DNA of 64,000 nucleotides, from the NCBI GenBank assembly GCA_035627955.1, contig DASPKU010000014.1:1-64000 (forward strand). The letters run 5' to 3'. How positions within the stretch are numbered: the first letter of the stretch is position 1; each line of letters begins with the position of its first letter. A program made the position numbers and the translations under genes. The notes under the pieces were generated by a model. That model saw only the letters and a program-made list of their open reading frames with translations, did no database searches and was not told where the DNA came from. The stretch comes from Phycisphaerales bacterium. GTDB lineage: Bacteria > Planctomycetota > Phycisphaerae > Phycisphaerales > UBA1924. Shown in pieces: positions 15,069 to 23,237 of the stretch.

Positions 15069-17549
15069 ATGGACTCCACGCGGCTCAAGCGCGCCGAGCA
15101 GGTGTACTTCGAGGTCGCGGGCCTGCCGGCGGATCAGCGCCCGGGCGCGGTGGCGCGGGCGTGCGGGTCGGATACAGAGCTGCGAGCGGAGGTCGAATCG
15201 CTGCTCGCGCACGCCGGCGCCGCCGAGGAGTTCCTCGAAGAGCCGGCGCTGGGCACCGACTTCCGCCTGCTGGGCACCCTCGACGCCAGCCCCGACGCCA
15301 TGGCCGGCAAGGTCGTCGGGCAGTTCCGCATCGACGAGCGGATCGCTTCCGGCGGCATGGGCACGGTCTACCGCGGCCTGCGGGCCGACGCCGAGTTCGA
15401 GCAGCAGGTCGCCATCAAGCTCGTCAAGCGCGGCATGGACAGCGAGGAGATCGTCCGCCGCTTCCGCGCTGAACGTCGCACCCTCGCGGCCCTTGACCAC
15501 CCCAACATCGCGCGCCTGATCGACGGCGGCATGACACCCGACGGGCAGCCGTACCTGGTCATGGAGTTTGTGCCGGGGCTGCCGATCGACGAGTACTGCG
15601 ATCAGCGCTCGCTGAACACGCACGAGCGGCTGGAGCTGTTCCTGAAGGTGTGCGACGCGGTGCGGTACGCGCACCAGAACCTGGTGGTGCACCGCGACCT
15701 CAAACCCGGCAACATCCTCGTGACCGAGGAGCGCGTGCCCAAGCTGCTGGACTTCGGCATCGCCAAGGTGCTCAACCAGGGCTCACCCGCGGACGTGACG
15801 ACTGTTGAGGAGCGGCGGCTGACCCCCGAGTACGCCAGCCCCGAGCAGGTCGCGGGGCAGACCATCACCACCAGCAGTGACGTCTACTCGCTGGGGGTCA
15901 TCCTGTACGAACTGCTGACCGGGCATAGGCCCTACGTCTTCCGCTCCCGCACCACCGCCGAAGTCGAGCGCATCGTCTGCGAGCAGGACCCGCCCGCGCC
16001 CAGCACCGCGGTCCTCAAAGTGCAGACCCGCCTCAGCACGGGCGGTGCCCCCGAGCGGCAGATCACCCCCGAGGCCGTGAGCCAGGTGCGTGAGGGCTCG
16101 CCCGACCGCCTGCGCCGGCGGCTCAAGGGCGATCTGGACAACATCGTGATGATGGCGCTGCGGAAGGATCCGGCACGCCGCTACGCCTCGGTGGAGCAGC
16201 TGGCCCTGGACATCCGCCGCTACCTGGCCGACCTGCCGGTTTCGGCCCGGCGGGAGACTCCGGGGTACCTTGTCGGCAAGTTCGTGAAGCGCAACGCGTG
16301 GGGCGTGAGCGTGGGCGCGGCGGCGGCGGTGGTCGCGGTAGCGGCGTTCTTCTTCATCCGTCACCAGCGCGACGAGGCCTATGCCGCCCGCGATCAGGCC
16401 GAGCGCATCGCCGACTTCATGCAGCAGGTGCTGGGCGCGGTCGATGCGGGCAACGCCAATGCCCTCTCGGCCGACGTCAAAGTCACCGACATCCTTGAAT
16501 CCGCATCCTCCCGCTCGCTCGCCGCATTCCAGGGCAACCCGCGCATCCTCGCGGCGGTGCAGAGCACCATCGGGCGGGCGTACCTGGGCCTCGGGAAGTA
16601 CGAGAAGGCCGAGCACCACATCCGCTACGGAATGAACCTGCGGGAGCAGCACCTCCCCGAGGGCCACCACGACATCGCCGAGAGCAAAATCGACCTTGCC
16701 CACTTCTACTACATCAAGGACGACTACGGCAGGGCCGAGGAACTGCTGCGGCAGGCGCTGGCGACTCACGAACGGCTCCGCGGTGAGGACAACCAGGACA
16801 CCGCCCGCGTATGGAACGACCTCGGGGCCGTGCTGCGTGCTCAGGGCAAAGTCGAGGACGCCGAGCAGGCGCACCGGCGTGCCCTCCAGATACGCGAGCG
16901 CCTCGCCGAGACCGACCCGGGCGCCCGCGAGGCGGTAGCGGAGAGCTACAACAACCTCTCGGCGGTCCTCGCCGCCCGTAACGACCTGGAAGGCGCGATC
17001 AGCATGATGCAGCGGGCACTGGCGCTGCGGCGCGAGCTGCTGCCGGCGGACCACCCGATGGTCGCCCAGGCCCGCGGCAATCTGGCGGTCATGATGGCCA
17101 AGAAGGGGCGGGCCCAGGGCGATCAGGCGCTGCTGCGGCAGGGCATCGCCCTGATGGAAGAGAACAACGCCGTCGAAGAGCGGGTGCTGGGCGGGACGCA
17201 CCCGCAGTTCGCCCGCTCTATCGCCACACTCGCGGCCATGCACGCCGCCGCCGGGGACATCCCAAAGGCCGAGCAGCAGATGAGGCGCGCGGTTGATATC
17301 CGCAAGCTGAAGGTGGAACCCGGCGAGGTCGACGTGTGGATGATGCAGTACCAGCTGGCGAGCCTGCTCACGCGTCAGAAGAAGTACGAGGAGGCCGAGC
17401 CGCTGTACATCGAGGCGCTCACCAACCTCAGCGAGACCCTACCGGCCGCGCAGGAGGTGCGGGCCCTGGTCACGCAGGAACTGCGGATCCTGTACGAGCG
17501 CACGAACCGCCCCGAAAAGGCCGCGGCCCTGAAGCCCATGGGCGGCTGA
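15069..17549 (+). CDS. Membrane Ser/Thr protein kinase with TPR sensor region
   Basis: This is 826 residues. A Hanks-type kinase domain (about 84-390) shows the glycine loop IASGGMGTVYRG, the ATP-binding Lys in VAIKLVKRG, the catalytic loop VVHRDLKPGNIL (Asp near 210), DFG in LLDFGIAKVL, and the activation segment end TPEYASPEQ. The first 80 residues have the short helical N-terminus seen in kinases paired with ECF factors. One membrane helix (about 409-431, rich in Ala/Val and ending FFFIRH) is followed by at least seven TPR-type repeats (about 465-826) such as RVWNDLGAVLRAQGKVEDAE. This places the TPR part outside the cytoplasm as a likely sensing or scaffold region. It starts 3 bp after the sigma gene and should regulate it. 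Confidence 0.95.
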   Translation: MDSTRLKRAEQVYFEVAGLPADQRPGAVARACGSDTELRAEVESLLAHAGAAEEFLEEPALGTDFRLLGTLDASPDAMAGKVVGQFRIDERIASGGMGTVYRGLRADAEFEQQVAIKLVKRGMDSEEIVRRFRAERRTLAALDHPNIARLIDGGMTPDGQPYLVMEFVPGLPIDEYCDQRSLNTHERLELFLKVCDAVRYAHQNLVVHRDLKPGNILVTEERVPKLLDFGIAKVLNQGSPADVTTVEERRLTPEYASPEQVAGQTITTSSDVYSLGVILYELLTGHRPYVFRSRTTAEVERIVCEQDPPAPSTAVLKVQTRLSTGGAPERQITPEAVSQVREGSPDRLRRRLKGDLDNIVMMALRKDPARRYASVEQLALDIRRYLADLPVSARRETPGYLVGKFVKRNAWGVSVGAAAAVVAVAAFFFIRHQRDEAYAARDQAERIADFMQQVLGAVDAGNANALSADVKVTDILESASSRSLAAFQGNPRILAAVQSTIGRAYLGLGKYEKAEHHIRYGMNLREQHLPEGHHDIAESKIDLAHFYYIKDDYGRAEELLRQALATHERLRGEDNQDTARVWNDLGAVLRAQGKVEDAEQAHRRALQIRERLAETDPGAREAVAESYNNLSAVLAARNDLEGAISMMQRALALRRELLPADHPMVAQARGNLAVMMAKKGRAQGDQALLRQGIALMEENNAVEERVLGGTHPQFARSIATLAAMHAAAGDIPKAEQQMRRAVDIRKLKVEPGEVDVWMMQYQLASLLTRQKKYEEAEPLYIEALTNLSETLPAAQEVRALVTQELRILYERTNRPEKAAALKPMGG

Positions 17550-17587
17550 ACAGGGCCCCCCAAGCCGCATCTATATAGATTGAGTGG

Positions 17588-18832
17588 TCAGACCGGCGAC
17601 TTCAGCTCTCGCGGCCCCAGGGTCTGGATGGTCACTTTTCCCAGCCGCCTGGTCGCAAGATAACCATTGAGCTGATCAAGAGTTACGGCATCGATCTGGC
17701 GGGCCAGCTCCTCCAGGGAGCGGGGCCTGCCCAGCTTCCGCTGGTCCGAGGCCAGGGCCACCGCCCGGGACCCCGTCGACTCCCCACTGAACACCAGGCC
17801 CGACTTCATCCCCACCTTGGCGCGCTTGAACTCGTCGGGCGTCACCGCTCCCGCGCCCTCGTTGAGGCGGTTGAGCTCGCCAACGAGTACATCGAGCGAC
17901 TCCTGAGCGCGCTCGGGCGTGGTGCCGACGTACGCGGTGACCACGCCGTAGTCGCGGTCCGCGCGGTACCCGGCCGAGACCGAGTAGCACAGCCCGCGCT
18001 TCTCGCGCACCTCACTGAAGAGCCGGCCCGACATCCCGCCCGAGAGAACACTCACTGCGAGGCGCTCAAGGACGCACTCGGGCGCCGGCTCGGGGGGTGC
18101 ATCGTGGGCGAGGATGATCTGCACCTGGTTGCTCTCGTCCGTCTCATGGGCATACCCGCGAGTGGGCGGCGATGTTGGCCTGGGCTCCTCGGTGTTGCCC
18201 GACCAGCCGTTGAGCAGGTCATTGAGGGCCCGCTCGATGGCATCTGGATCGACCGCACCCGCGGCCGCGAAGATGGCGCGACCGGGCTTGGCGAGGCTGC
18301 TCCAGCCATCTGCTAAGTCCTCACGGGACAGGGAGTTCAGGCCTTCCTCGGTGCCCATCCCGCTGCGATTGAACGGGGCCGCGTGGTGGCGCGAGCGGGC
18401 CAGGAGCATCGCGCGCTCCTGCGGATCATCCTTGAGTGACGCGAGCGACTGGAGCGCGAGGTCGCGGCAGGGCTCCACCGCGTCTTCATCCATGCGAGGC
18501 CTCAGCACCATGTCCACGATCAGCGGGAGCGTGTCGAGGAAGCGCTCGCCGAGCATGGTCGAGCCCACACGCATCGTGTAGGTGCCCAGCTCGGTCGCGC
18601 GGCTGGCGCCGAGGCGGTCCGCGGCGTCAGCGTGCTCGCGGCTGGAGCGCGGGCCAGCGCCGCGGAGCAGGAGCTCGGCCCACATGGTGGAGAGCCCCTC
18701 CTTGTCGGCCGGGTCGTACGCCGACCCGGCGGGGAGGAGCCAGCACATCGCGGCGGAACGGACGCCGCTCATCGGCTCGACGATGAGGGGCATGCCACAG
18801 CGGAGCGTGCGAGTGGTGATCGTGGTTGTCAT
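17588..18832 (-). CDS. M16-family peptidase-like protein lacking the zinc motif
   Basis: This 414-residue protein has the two-lobed M16B (insulinase-like) fold signature. The first lobe runs from MTTTITTRTLRCGMPLIVE. The second lobe contains GGMSGRLFSEVREKRGLCYS, the conserved Arg/Tyr-containing segment. At the place where active M16 enzymes carry HxxEH, this protein has GLSTMWAELLLRGAGPRSSRE, so both His ligands are missing. It should therefore be a non-catalytic partner, like the alpha-type subunits of heterodimeric processing peptidases. No catalytic M16 gene lies next to it in this window. The start at 18832 is preferred; an upstream in-frame start at 18868 adds only 12 unlikely residues. 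Confidence 0.85.
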   Translation of the reverse strand: MTTTITTRTLRCGMPLIVEPMSGVRSAAMCWLLPAGSAYDPADKEGLSTMWAELLLRGAGPRSSREHADAADRLGASRATELGTYTMRVGSTMLGERFLDTLPLIVDMVLRPRMDEDAVEPCRDLALQSLASLKDDPQERAMLLARSRHHAAPFNRSGMGTEEGLNSLSREDLADGWSSLAKPGRAIFAAAGAVDPDAIERALNDLLNGWSGNTEEPRPTSPPTRGYAHETDESNQVQIILAHDAPPEPAPECVLERLAVSVLSGGMSGRLFSEVREKRGLCYSVSAGYRADRDYGVVTAYVGTTPERAQESLDVLVGELNRLNEGAGAVTPDEFKRAKVGMKSGLVFSGESTGSRAVALASDQRKLGRPRSLEELARQIDAVTLDQLNGYLATRRLGKVTIQTLGPRELKSPV

Positions 18833-19299
18833 GGCGGGCAGTTTAGGGACATGCGCCGAGGCTTGCATGGGCGGAAACCCCTGTTTTTGCCGAGTGAAAC
18901 TGGGGTGCGGAGGTCGCGTGGATTAAGCCGGGTGATGTGGAGGATGTGAGCATGGCTCACGCGCGGGCTGCGTGGGCGCGCGGCTGATCGACCGCGCGAT
19001 GATGGTCCAGCATCCGGCATCGACGCGCGCTGCGCGATGCTTGAGACGCGGCGCGCAGAGGTTGGAACGGTTCCAATCGCGCCTCGGATGCGCTCGCGCC
19101 GCTCATCGGAGCGCTTCAAGAAGGGTCGAAGAGGTCATCGCGCGAGAATTCCGCGCGCCTCGCGCCACTTTCTCCACATTTTTTCTGTTCGCTCAAGCAC
19201 AACACCCCGCGCTTCCGATAATCTGTCTACATCCGGAGAATCGCGCGAGCGATGCTGTGGTGCTCACTCGACGGATTCTCGCATTCGAAGGAGTCGGAC
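18833..19299. other. Gene-free region with an operator-like palindrome
   Basis: This 467-bp region separates the minus-strand M16 gene and the plus-strand 24-residue peptide gene. It holds a perfect 15-bp odd palindrome, TTGGAACGGTTCCAA, at 19062-19076, the size and symmetry of a LacI/GntR-type operator. An AT-rich stretch around 19165-19230 contains GATAAT (19217-19222), a plausible -10 for the peptide gene. No convincing coding frame is seen. Confidence 0.45.
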
Positions 19300-19374
19300 A
19301 TGGCTAAGAAGGCTGCCAAGAAGAAGGCGAAGAAGAAGGCGTCCAAGAAGGCTTCCAAGAAGAAGGCCCGATGA
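19300..19374 (+). CDS. 24-residue Lys/Ala-rich basic peptide
   Basis: A very short ORF encodes only Met, Ala, Lys, Ser and Arg: it starts MAKKAAKKKAKKKASKK and ends KKKAR. AAGGAG lies six bases before the ATG, and a strong intrinsic terminator lies 70 bp after the stop, so it looks like a complete small transcription unit. The composition matches the C-terminal tails of bacterial histone H1-like proteins; the DUF1801 protein at 34637 in this window ends in a similar tail. It would bind nucleic acids by charge (inference). It could instead be the remnant tail of a larger gene, but the ribosome binding site and terminator argue against that. Confidence 0.6.
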   Translation: MAKKAAKKKAKKKASKKASKKKAR

Positions 19375-19445
19375 CGCGAGGGCGTCGCAGGTCGACGCCC
19401 TGAAAACGCCTGTTTTCGAGGCGAAAAATCGAAAACTCGACGAAC

Positions 19446-19475
19446 AAGGGGCCGCAAGGCCCCTTGCTCGTTTTT
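19446..19475 (+). terminator. Rho-independent terminator after the Lys/Ala-rich peptide
   Basis: A perfect 8-bp stem AAGGGGCC/GGCCCCTT with a GCAA tetraloop (19446-19465) is followed by TGCTCGTTTTT. It ends the short transcript carrying the 24-residue peptide. Confidence 0.85.
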
Positions 19476-19562
19476 GGCCGCGCACCGAGCCCGCGCGGGC
19501 TCCGAGACGCTCGTCTTGGTCGCCGAGTGCCGCCCTCGCCCATCGCCTCCAACAATCCATTG

Positions 19563-20159
19563 ATGACCACCACCGAGACCCACGCCGCGCTGCGACGGCT
19601 CCACCGGTTCTACGAAGGCGTGCTCAACATCGACGAGCGCTTCGAGCGGACCAACTTCGTCATCGACCCGGCGACGAGGCGCCCGGTGTTCCCCGCCAGC
19701 CCGGGGGTGCTCGAGGCCGAGCAGCTGACCATCCACATCCCCGAGGATGAGCCGGGGGCGCTGCACGCGGCCGGCGCGCCTGTGGAGCTCGACCCGCTCC
19801 GCGATCCCGCGTGCGACCGGTATCTCTTCTACTTCGGCAAGCCGCGCTGGAGCCGCTTCGCCGCGCTCAACCTCGAGCACATCAAGAGCGTCGACCTGGT
19901 GGTGGACGCGGACGAGCTGGTGAGGAACCCGCTCGCCGGCGCCGAGCCGGCCCTCTGCCGCTGGGCCAACCAACACCCCGACCTGCTCGTAAGTGCTTGC
20001 CAGAAAAGAGCTAATGTTACCCCAACAAAACCCCGACTTGTCGGAGTTGATCCCTACGGCCTCGACATCCGCGCCGAGTTCGGGCCCGTACGAGTTGAGT
20101 TCGACGAGCTGCACGAGGACGAGGCGTCGTGGCGCCGCACGCTCGAGGTGTTCGCGTGA
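19563..20159 (+). CDS. Possible PPOX/HugZ-like protein
   Basis: This 198-residue protein starts MTTTETHAALRRLHRFYEGV. The middle part (RYLFYFGKPRWSRFAALNLEH and VDLVVDADELVRNPL) and the end (LVGVDPYGLDIRAEFGPVRVEF) resemble the split-barrel plus C-terminal segment of pyridoxamine-phosphate-oxidase-like proteins of the HugZ/DUF2470 group. No heme- or FMN-binding residue can be named with confidence, so the function is left open. The stop overlaps the GTG start of the amidohydrolase gene by 3 bp (GTGA), so the two are translationally coupled. Codons for residues around 140-165 (19985-20050) are unusually A/T-ending compared with the rest of the gene. Confidence 0.55.
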   Translation: MTTTETHAALRRLHRFYEGVLNIDERFERTNFVIDPATRRPVFPASPGVLEAEQLTIHIPEDEPGALHAAGAPVELDPLRDPACDRYLFYFGKPRWSRFAALNLEHIKSVDLVVDADELVRNPLAGAEPALCRWANQHPDLLVSACQKRANVTPTKPRLVGVDPYGLDIRAEFGPVRVEFDELHEDEASWRRTLEVFA

Positions 20160-21472
20160 GCGCGCGCCCGACGAACCTCCGCGAGGCCCACGCCCACCTC
20201 CCATGGCACGCTCGCGCACTCTCGATGGTCCGGCTCGACGCCTGCACGAGCGCTGGCGAATGCCTGGACCTGCTCGCTGCGCGGGCGGCGACACTCGCGC
20301 CCGACGAATGGCTGATGGCGGTTGCCGCACGTGTGCAGGCGTGGGAGGAGGGTGCGTGGCCACCCTTGGCCGCGCTCAACAAGGCGAGCGGCGGTCACCC
20401 GTGCGTGGTGATGTCCTTCGACCTTCACAGCGCGATGGCGAACACCAAGGCGCTCGATCTCTCGGGCGTGCTCCAATCAACGCCCGCCGGCGGCGTGGTG
20501 TGCACGGACAATCGCGGTCAACCCTCGGGCGTGCTGCTCGAAGCTGCGGCCCAGCGCGCCTTCCAGTCCGCGCCGGAGCCGACGAGGGAGCAGTGGCGTG
20601 GGTTGCTCCCGTTCGCACTACAGGACCTTGCCAGGCATGGGTTTACGGAAGTGCACGACCTGCTCGCCCCGGCATGGCTGGGGCCGATGCTCGCGGCCAT
20701 TGACCGTCGCGGAGAACTGCCGCTCAGTGTGCGGCTGTTCGTTCCATACGCGGAGCTTGGCCGCGCACTGGCCGAGCGCAGCGGGTGGACCACGGACCGC
20801 GTGTCGCTCGCTGGCGCCAAGCTCTTCGCAGACGGAACGCTCAACAGCCGCACCGCCCACGTGCTCACGCCCTGCGCGGACCCTCTCCCAGATCACCCCC
20901 ACGGCACCATTATCACTGATACTGCAACCCTCCAGCGCGCCATCGAGGAAACCGCTCGCCTGGGGATGCAGCTCGCCGTGCACGCCATCGGCGATGCCGC
21001 CGTGCGGAGCGTGCTCGATGCCGCGGAGGGCGCGCTGTCAGCACTCCGTTCGTATGTGAGACACGGGCGCCTCGGGCACGAGCGCGCCAGGGCAGGCCAC
21101 GTCCGCATCGAGCACTGCGAACTGATCGACGAAGCCGACGTGCCCCGCTTCGCGCAGCTTGGCGTCACCGCCAGCGTGCAGCCCTGCCACTTACTGGCCG
21201 ATATCGAGGCTCTTAGGCGCTACTTCCCGCACCGGCTCCAACGTGTGCTGCCGCTCCGCGAGCTGATCGATGCCGGCCTGGAGCCCGGACGCACGCTCAT
21301 CTTCGGCAGCGACGTCCCCGTCGTGCGGCCCGACCCGGAGGACAGCATCCATGCCGCGGTCTACCGGCGACGCGAGGGCATGGGCGAGGGAGAGGCCATC
21401 GCCCCCGCGCATGCGATCACCGAGGCAGAGGCATGGGCCTGCTTCCGCCCCGCGTACCCACTCACTTCTTGA
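20156..21472 (+). CDS. Amidohydrolase family 3 (YtcJ-like) metal-dependent hydrolase
   Basis: From the GTG at 20156 the product has 438 residues. Metal-site features are visible in family order: HAH at residues 12-14, the Lys in SLAGAKLFADGTLNSRT, His in LAVHAIGDAAV, His in GHVRIEHCELID, and Asp in IFGSDVPVV. Family 3 enzymes usually have 60 or more residues before the HxH motif, forming a beta-sandwich. Here the HxH lies almost at the start, so the protein is N-terminally short. The GTG overlaps the preceding stop by 3 bp (GTGA), which supports this start. The substrate is unknown; members hydrolyse C-N bonds in diverse amides. It ends 11 bp inside the convergent small membrane-protein gene. 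Confidence 0.85.
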   Translation: MSARPTNLREAHAHLPWHARALSMVRLDACTSAGECLDLLAARAATLAPDEWLMAVAARVQAWEEGAWPPLAALNKASGGHPCVVMSFDLHSAMANTKALDLSGVLQSTPAGGVVCTDNRGQPSGVLLEAAAQRAFQSAPEPTREQWRGLLPFALQDLARHGFTEVHDLLAPAWLGPMLAAIDRRGELPLSVRLFVPYAELGRALAERSGWTTDRVSLAGAKLFADGTLNSRTAHVLTPCADPLPDHPHGTIITDTATLQRAIEETARLGMQLAVHAIGDAAVRSVLDAAEGALSALRSYVRHGRLGHERARAGHVRIEHCELIDEADVPRFAQLGVTASVQPCHLLADIEALRRYFPHRLQRVLPLRELIDAGLEPGRTLIFGSDVPVVRPDPEDSIHAAVYRRREGMGEGEAIAPAHAITEAEAWACFRPAYPLTS

Positions 21473-21707
21473 ACATCAGCACCAGCCCTACCACCACGAT
21501 CGCCATCACGATGGCGATCGCGACCTTGGGCTCCAGGAAGAAGATCCGCCATTGGCGCGGCACGCGCGACGCCATCTGGAGGTTGTGCAGCGTCTCTTCG
21601 CGGTCGTGCTTGCGCTTGTCGGACTTGGCCAGCGCCTGCCCGAGCCGCTCGTAGGGGTCGCCCTTGCGGCCGCTGTGCTTCTCGTAAAACCTGGGATCGA
21701 CGACCAT
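21462..21707 (-). CDS. Small C-terminally anchored membrane protein
   Basis: This is 81 residues from MVVDPRFYEKHSGRKGDPYE. The first 55 residues are highly charged (KSDKRKHDREETLHNLQMA), followed by one hydrophobic helix near the C-terminus (VAIAIVMAIVVVGLVLMF) ending in KK. GGGGG precedes the ATG by five bases. An earlier ATG at 21722 gives five more residues. The 3' end overlaps the convergent amidohydrolase gene by 11 bp. The family is not recognised. It is likely an inner-membrane tail-anchored protein with its N-terminus in the cytoplasm. Confidence 0.6.
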   Translation of the reverse strand: MVVDPRFYEKHSGRKGDPYERLGQALAKSDKRKHDREETLHNLQMASRVPRQWRIFFLEPKVAIAIVMAIVVVGLVLMFKK

Positions 21708-21829
21708 GAGTCCCCCTTCCATGCCCGAATGGGCCGACCCGGGCAGACTACCAGCCCGGTGGGGGGCGATCCATCATCTATAATGGATGGGCGGGACCAC
21801 CTCCACCGCTTCGACCGGGAGTGTTCGGC

Positions 21830-22798
21830 ATGCGTCAGGACATCAGGTACAACAACATCATCGATTCCGACGAGGCACGCCTGGCGCAGGAGGCGGCGGA
21901 CCGGGCGCCCGAGACTCCCGCGGCCGAAATCGGCGCGGACCAGTTCTACATCACACAGAACTACCACCTCTACACGCGCGAGGATCACGACGTGTGGCGC
22001 GACCTCTTCGACCGGCGCTGGACGGTGCTGGAGAAGCAGGTCAGCAAGATCTTCATCGACGGCATGAAGATCCTTCGGCTCTCGCGCGACCGCCTGCCGC
22101 TGCTGGATGACCTCGTGCTCGACCGCGACATCGAGATCGCCGGCGGGGTGAAGGTTGCCAAGGGCACGAAGCTCGAGGGCGTGAACAGGTTCCTCAGAGC
22201 GCAGAGCCGCTGGGCGAGCTACGGCGTGCCCGGGTACCTGCCGGCCAAGGCGTTCTTCGCGTGCCTGGCGCAGCGCGAGTTCCCCACCACCGTGCTCATC
22301 CGCCCGCGCGAGGTGATGGACTACCTGCCCGAACCCGACATTTTCCACGACGTCTTCGGGCACGTGCCGCTGCACACCCTCGAGGTGTTCGCGGACTTCC
22401 TGCAGACCTACGGGCAGGCTGCGCTGGAGTGCGAGGACGAGGTGCACGTCAAGCGCCTCGGCCGGCTCTTCTGGTTCACCGTCGAGTTCGGGCTGATCCG
22501 CGAGAACGGCGAGGTCAAGCTCTACGGCAGCGGCCTGGTCTCCTCGCATGGCGAGGCCGAGTACGCCCTCAAGGGTCAGTGGGAGAAGAAGGGCCAGACC
22601 GCGCCCGACTGCCTCGAGCGGCCGGTGGCCGAGTGGCGGCCCTTTGACCTCGAGCGCATCTGCAACACCGACTTCGAGATCCACCACTACCAGCCGATCT
22701 ACTACGTGCTGGAGAGCTTCGAGCAGCTGCGTGACGCGATGAACAGGTACGCGGAGCAGGTGCTGGGCCACCGCCCGGTGCTGGCGGGGGCGCGGTAA
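21830..22798 (+). CDS. phhA: Phenylalanine-4-hydroxylase
   Basis: This 322-residue aromatic amino acid hydroxylase has its iron ligands visible as His173 and His178 in DIFHDVFGHVPL and Glu219 in LFWFTVEFGLI. RPREVMDYLPEPDIFHDVFG and the downstream LYGSGLVSSHGEAEYAL are hallmark segments. It converts phenylalanine to tyrosine with tetrahydrobiopterin and O2 and acts in the cytoplasm. The length fits single-domain bacterial enzymes with a modest N-terminal extension. The ATG at 21830 follows GGGAG by eight bases; a GTG at 21821 in the same frame is the alternative. It is followed after 3 bp by a small DNA-binding-like gene, probably in the same transcript. Confidence 0.95.
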   Translation: MRQDIRYNNIIDSDEARLAQEAADRAPETPAAEIGADQFYITQNYHLYTREDHDVWRDLFDRRWTVLEKQVSKIFIDGMKILRLSRDRLPLLDDLVLDRDIEIAGGVKVAKGTKLEGVNRFLRAQSRWASYGVPGYLPAKAFFACLAQREFPTTVLIRPREVMDYLPEPDIFHDVFGHVPLHTLEVFADFLQTYGQAALECEDEVHVKRLGRLFWFTVEFGLIRENGEVKLYGSGLVSSHGEAEYALKGQWEKKGQTAPDCLERPVAEWRPFDLERICNTDFEIHHYQPIYYVLESFEQLRDAMNRYAEQVLGHRPVLAGAR

Positions 22799-22801
22799 CC
22801 G

Positions 22802-23125
22802 ATGCGGCCCAGGCGCGATTCGTTCCCACCCACTTCTCGCGACGGCGGGGGCGCACGCCCCGGCGCCGATGACCGCATCGGCGGTCAGCCCGAGGCGCAG
22901 GGCTGGACCAAGGCCGAGTTGCTGGAGGCGTGCGACCTCTCACCCAAGTCGTTCGACACGCTGCGCAAGGCCGCGCGCGTCCGCGGCCCCTCGCACGGCG
23001 GCCTCAACTGGGTCTTCTCGCGGGCCGATGTCGAGGCGCTGATCCACCGCGCCGAGAGCGGGAAGTTCACCGAGATGGGCCCCACCGCCGCAGCCGCGTG
23101 GAAGAAGCTGCTCAACGGCGAATAG
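22802..23125 (+). CDS. Small helix-turn-helix-like protein
   Basis: This is 107 residues, starting 3 bp after phhA. The first 35 residues are Arg/Gly/Asp-rich and probably disordered. The segment WTKAELLEACDLSPKSFDTL reads like a winged-helix or MerR-type helix-turn-helix, followed by WVFSRADVEALIHRA, which resembles the strand-helix that ends such excisionase-like domains. It may regulate phhA or act independently (inference from adjacency only). The family cannot be named with confidence. Its stop is followed by the inverted-repeat region that separates it from the convergent phosphoesterase gene. Confidence 0.6.
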   Translation: MRPRRDSFPPTSRDGGGARPGADDRIGGQPEAQGWTKAELLEACDLSPKSFDTLRKAARVRGPSHGGLNWVFSRADVEALIHRAESGKFTEMGPTAAAAWKKLLNGE

Positions 23126-23237
23126 GAGCCCCGACCGTCAGGAAGGGGACAGCCGCGCCTCCCGGCTGTGCTGTCTTTCCCTAAGGTGGCGCGCACGCGG
23201 CGAGGCGCCGCGTATCGCTCCCTTACGGTCGCGGTTC
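23126..23237. repeat. Inverted-repeat region between convergent genes
   Basis: The outer arms GACCGTCAGGAAGG (from 23133) and CCCTTACGGTC (to 23230) are near-complementary. Inner hairpins lie at about 23150-23168 (CAGCCG/CGGCTG) and 23190-23212 (GCGGCG/CGCCGC). The right end matches the repeat at 7672-7697. It could serve as a bidirectional transcript end or RNA fold. No ORF is seen. Confidence 0.6.

Noticed and set aside
15783-17243. Long minus-strand frame opposite the kinase
   Set aside because: It is antisense to a protein with kinase, membrane and TPR segments. It has no motif and no ribosome site.
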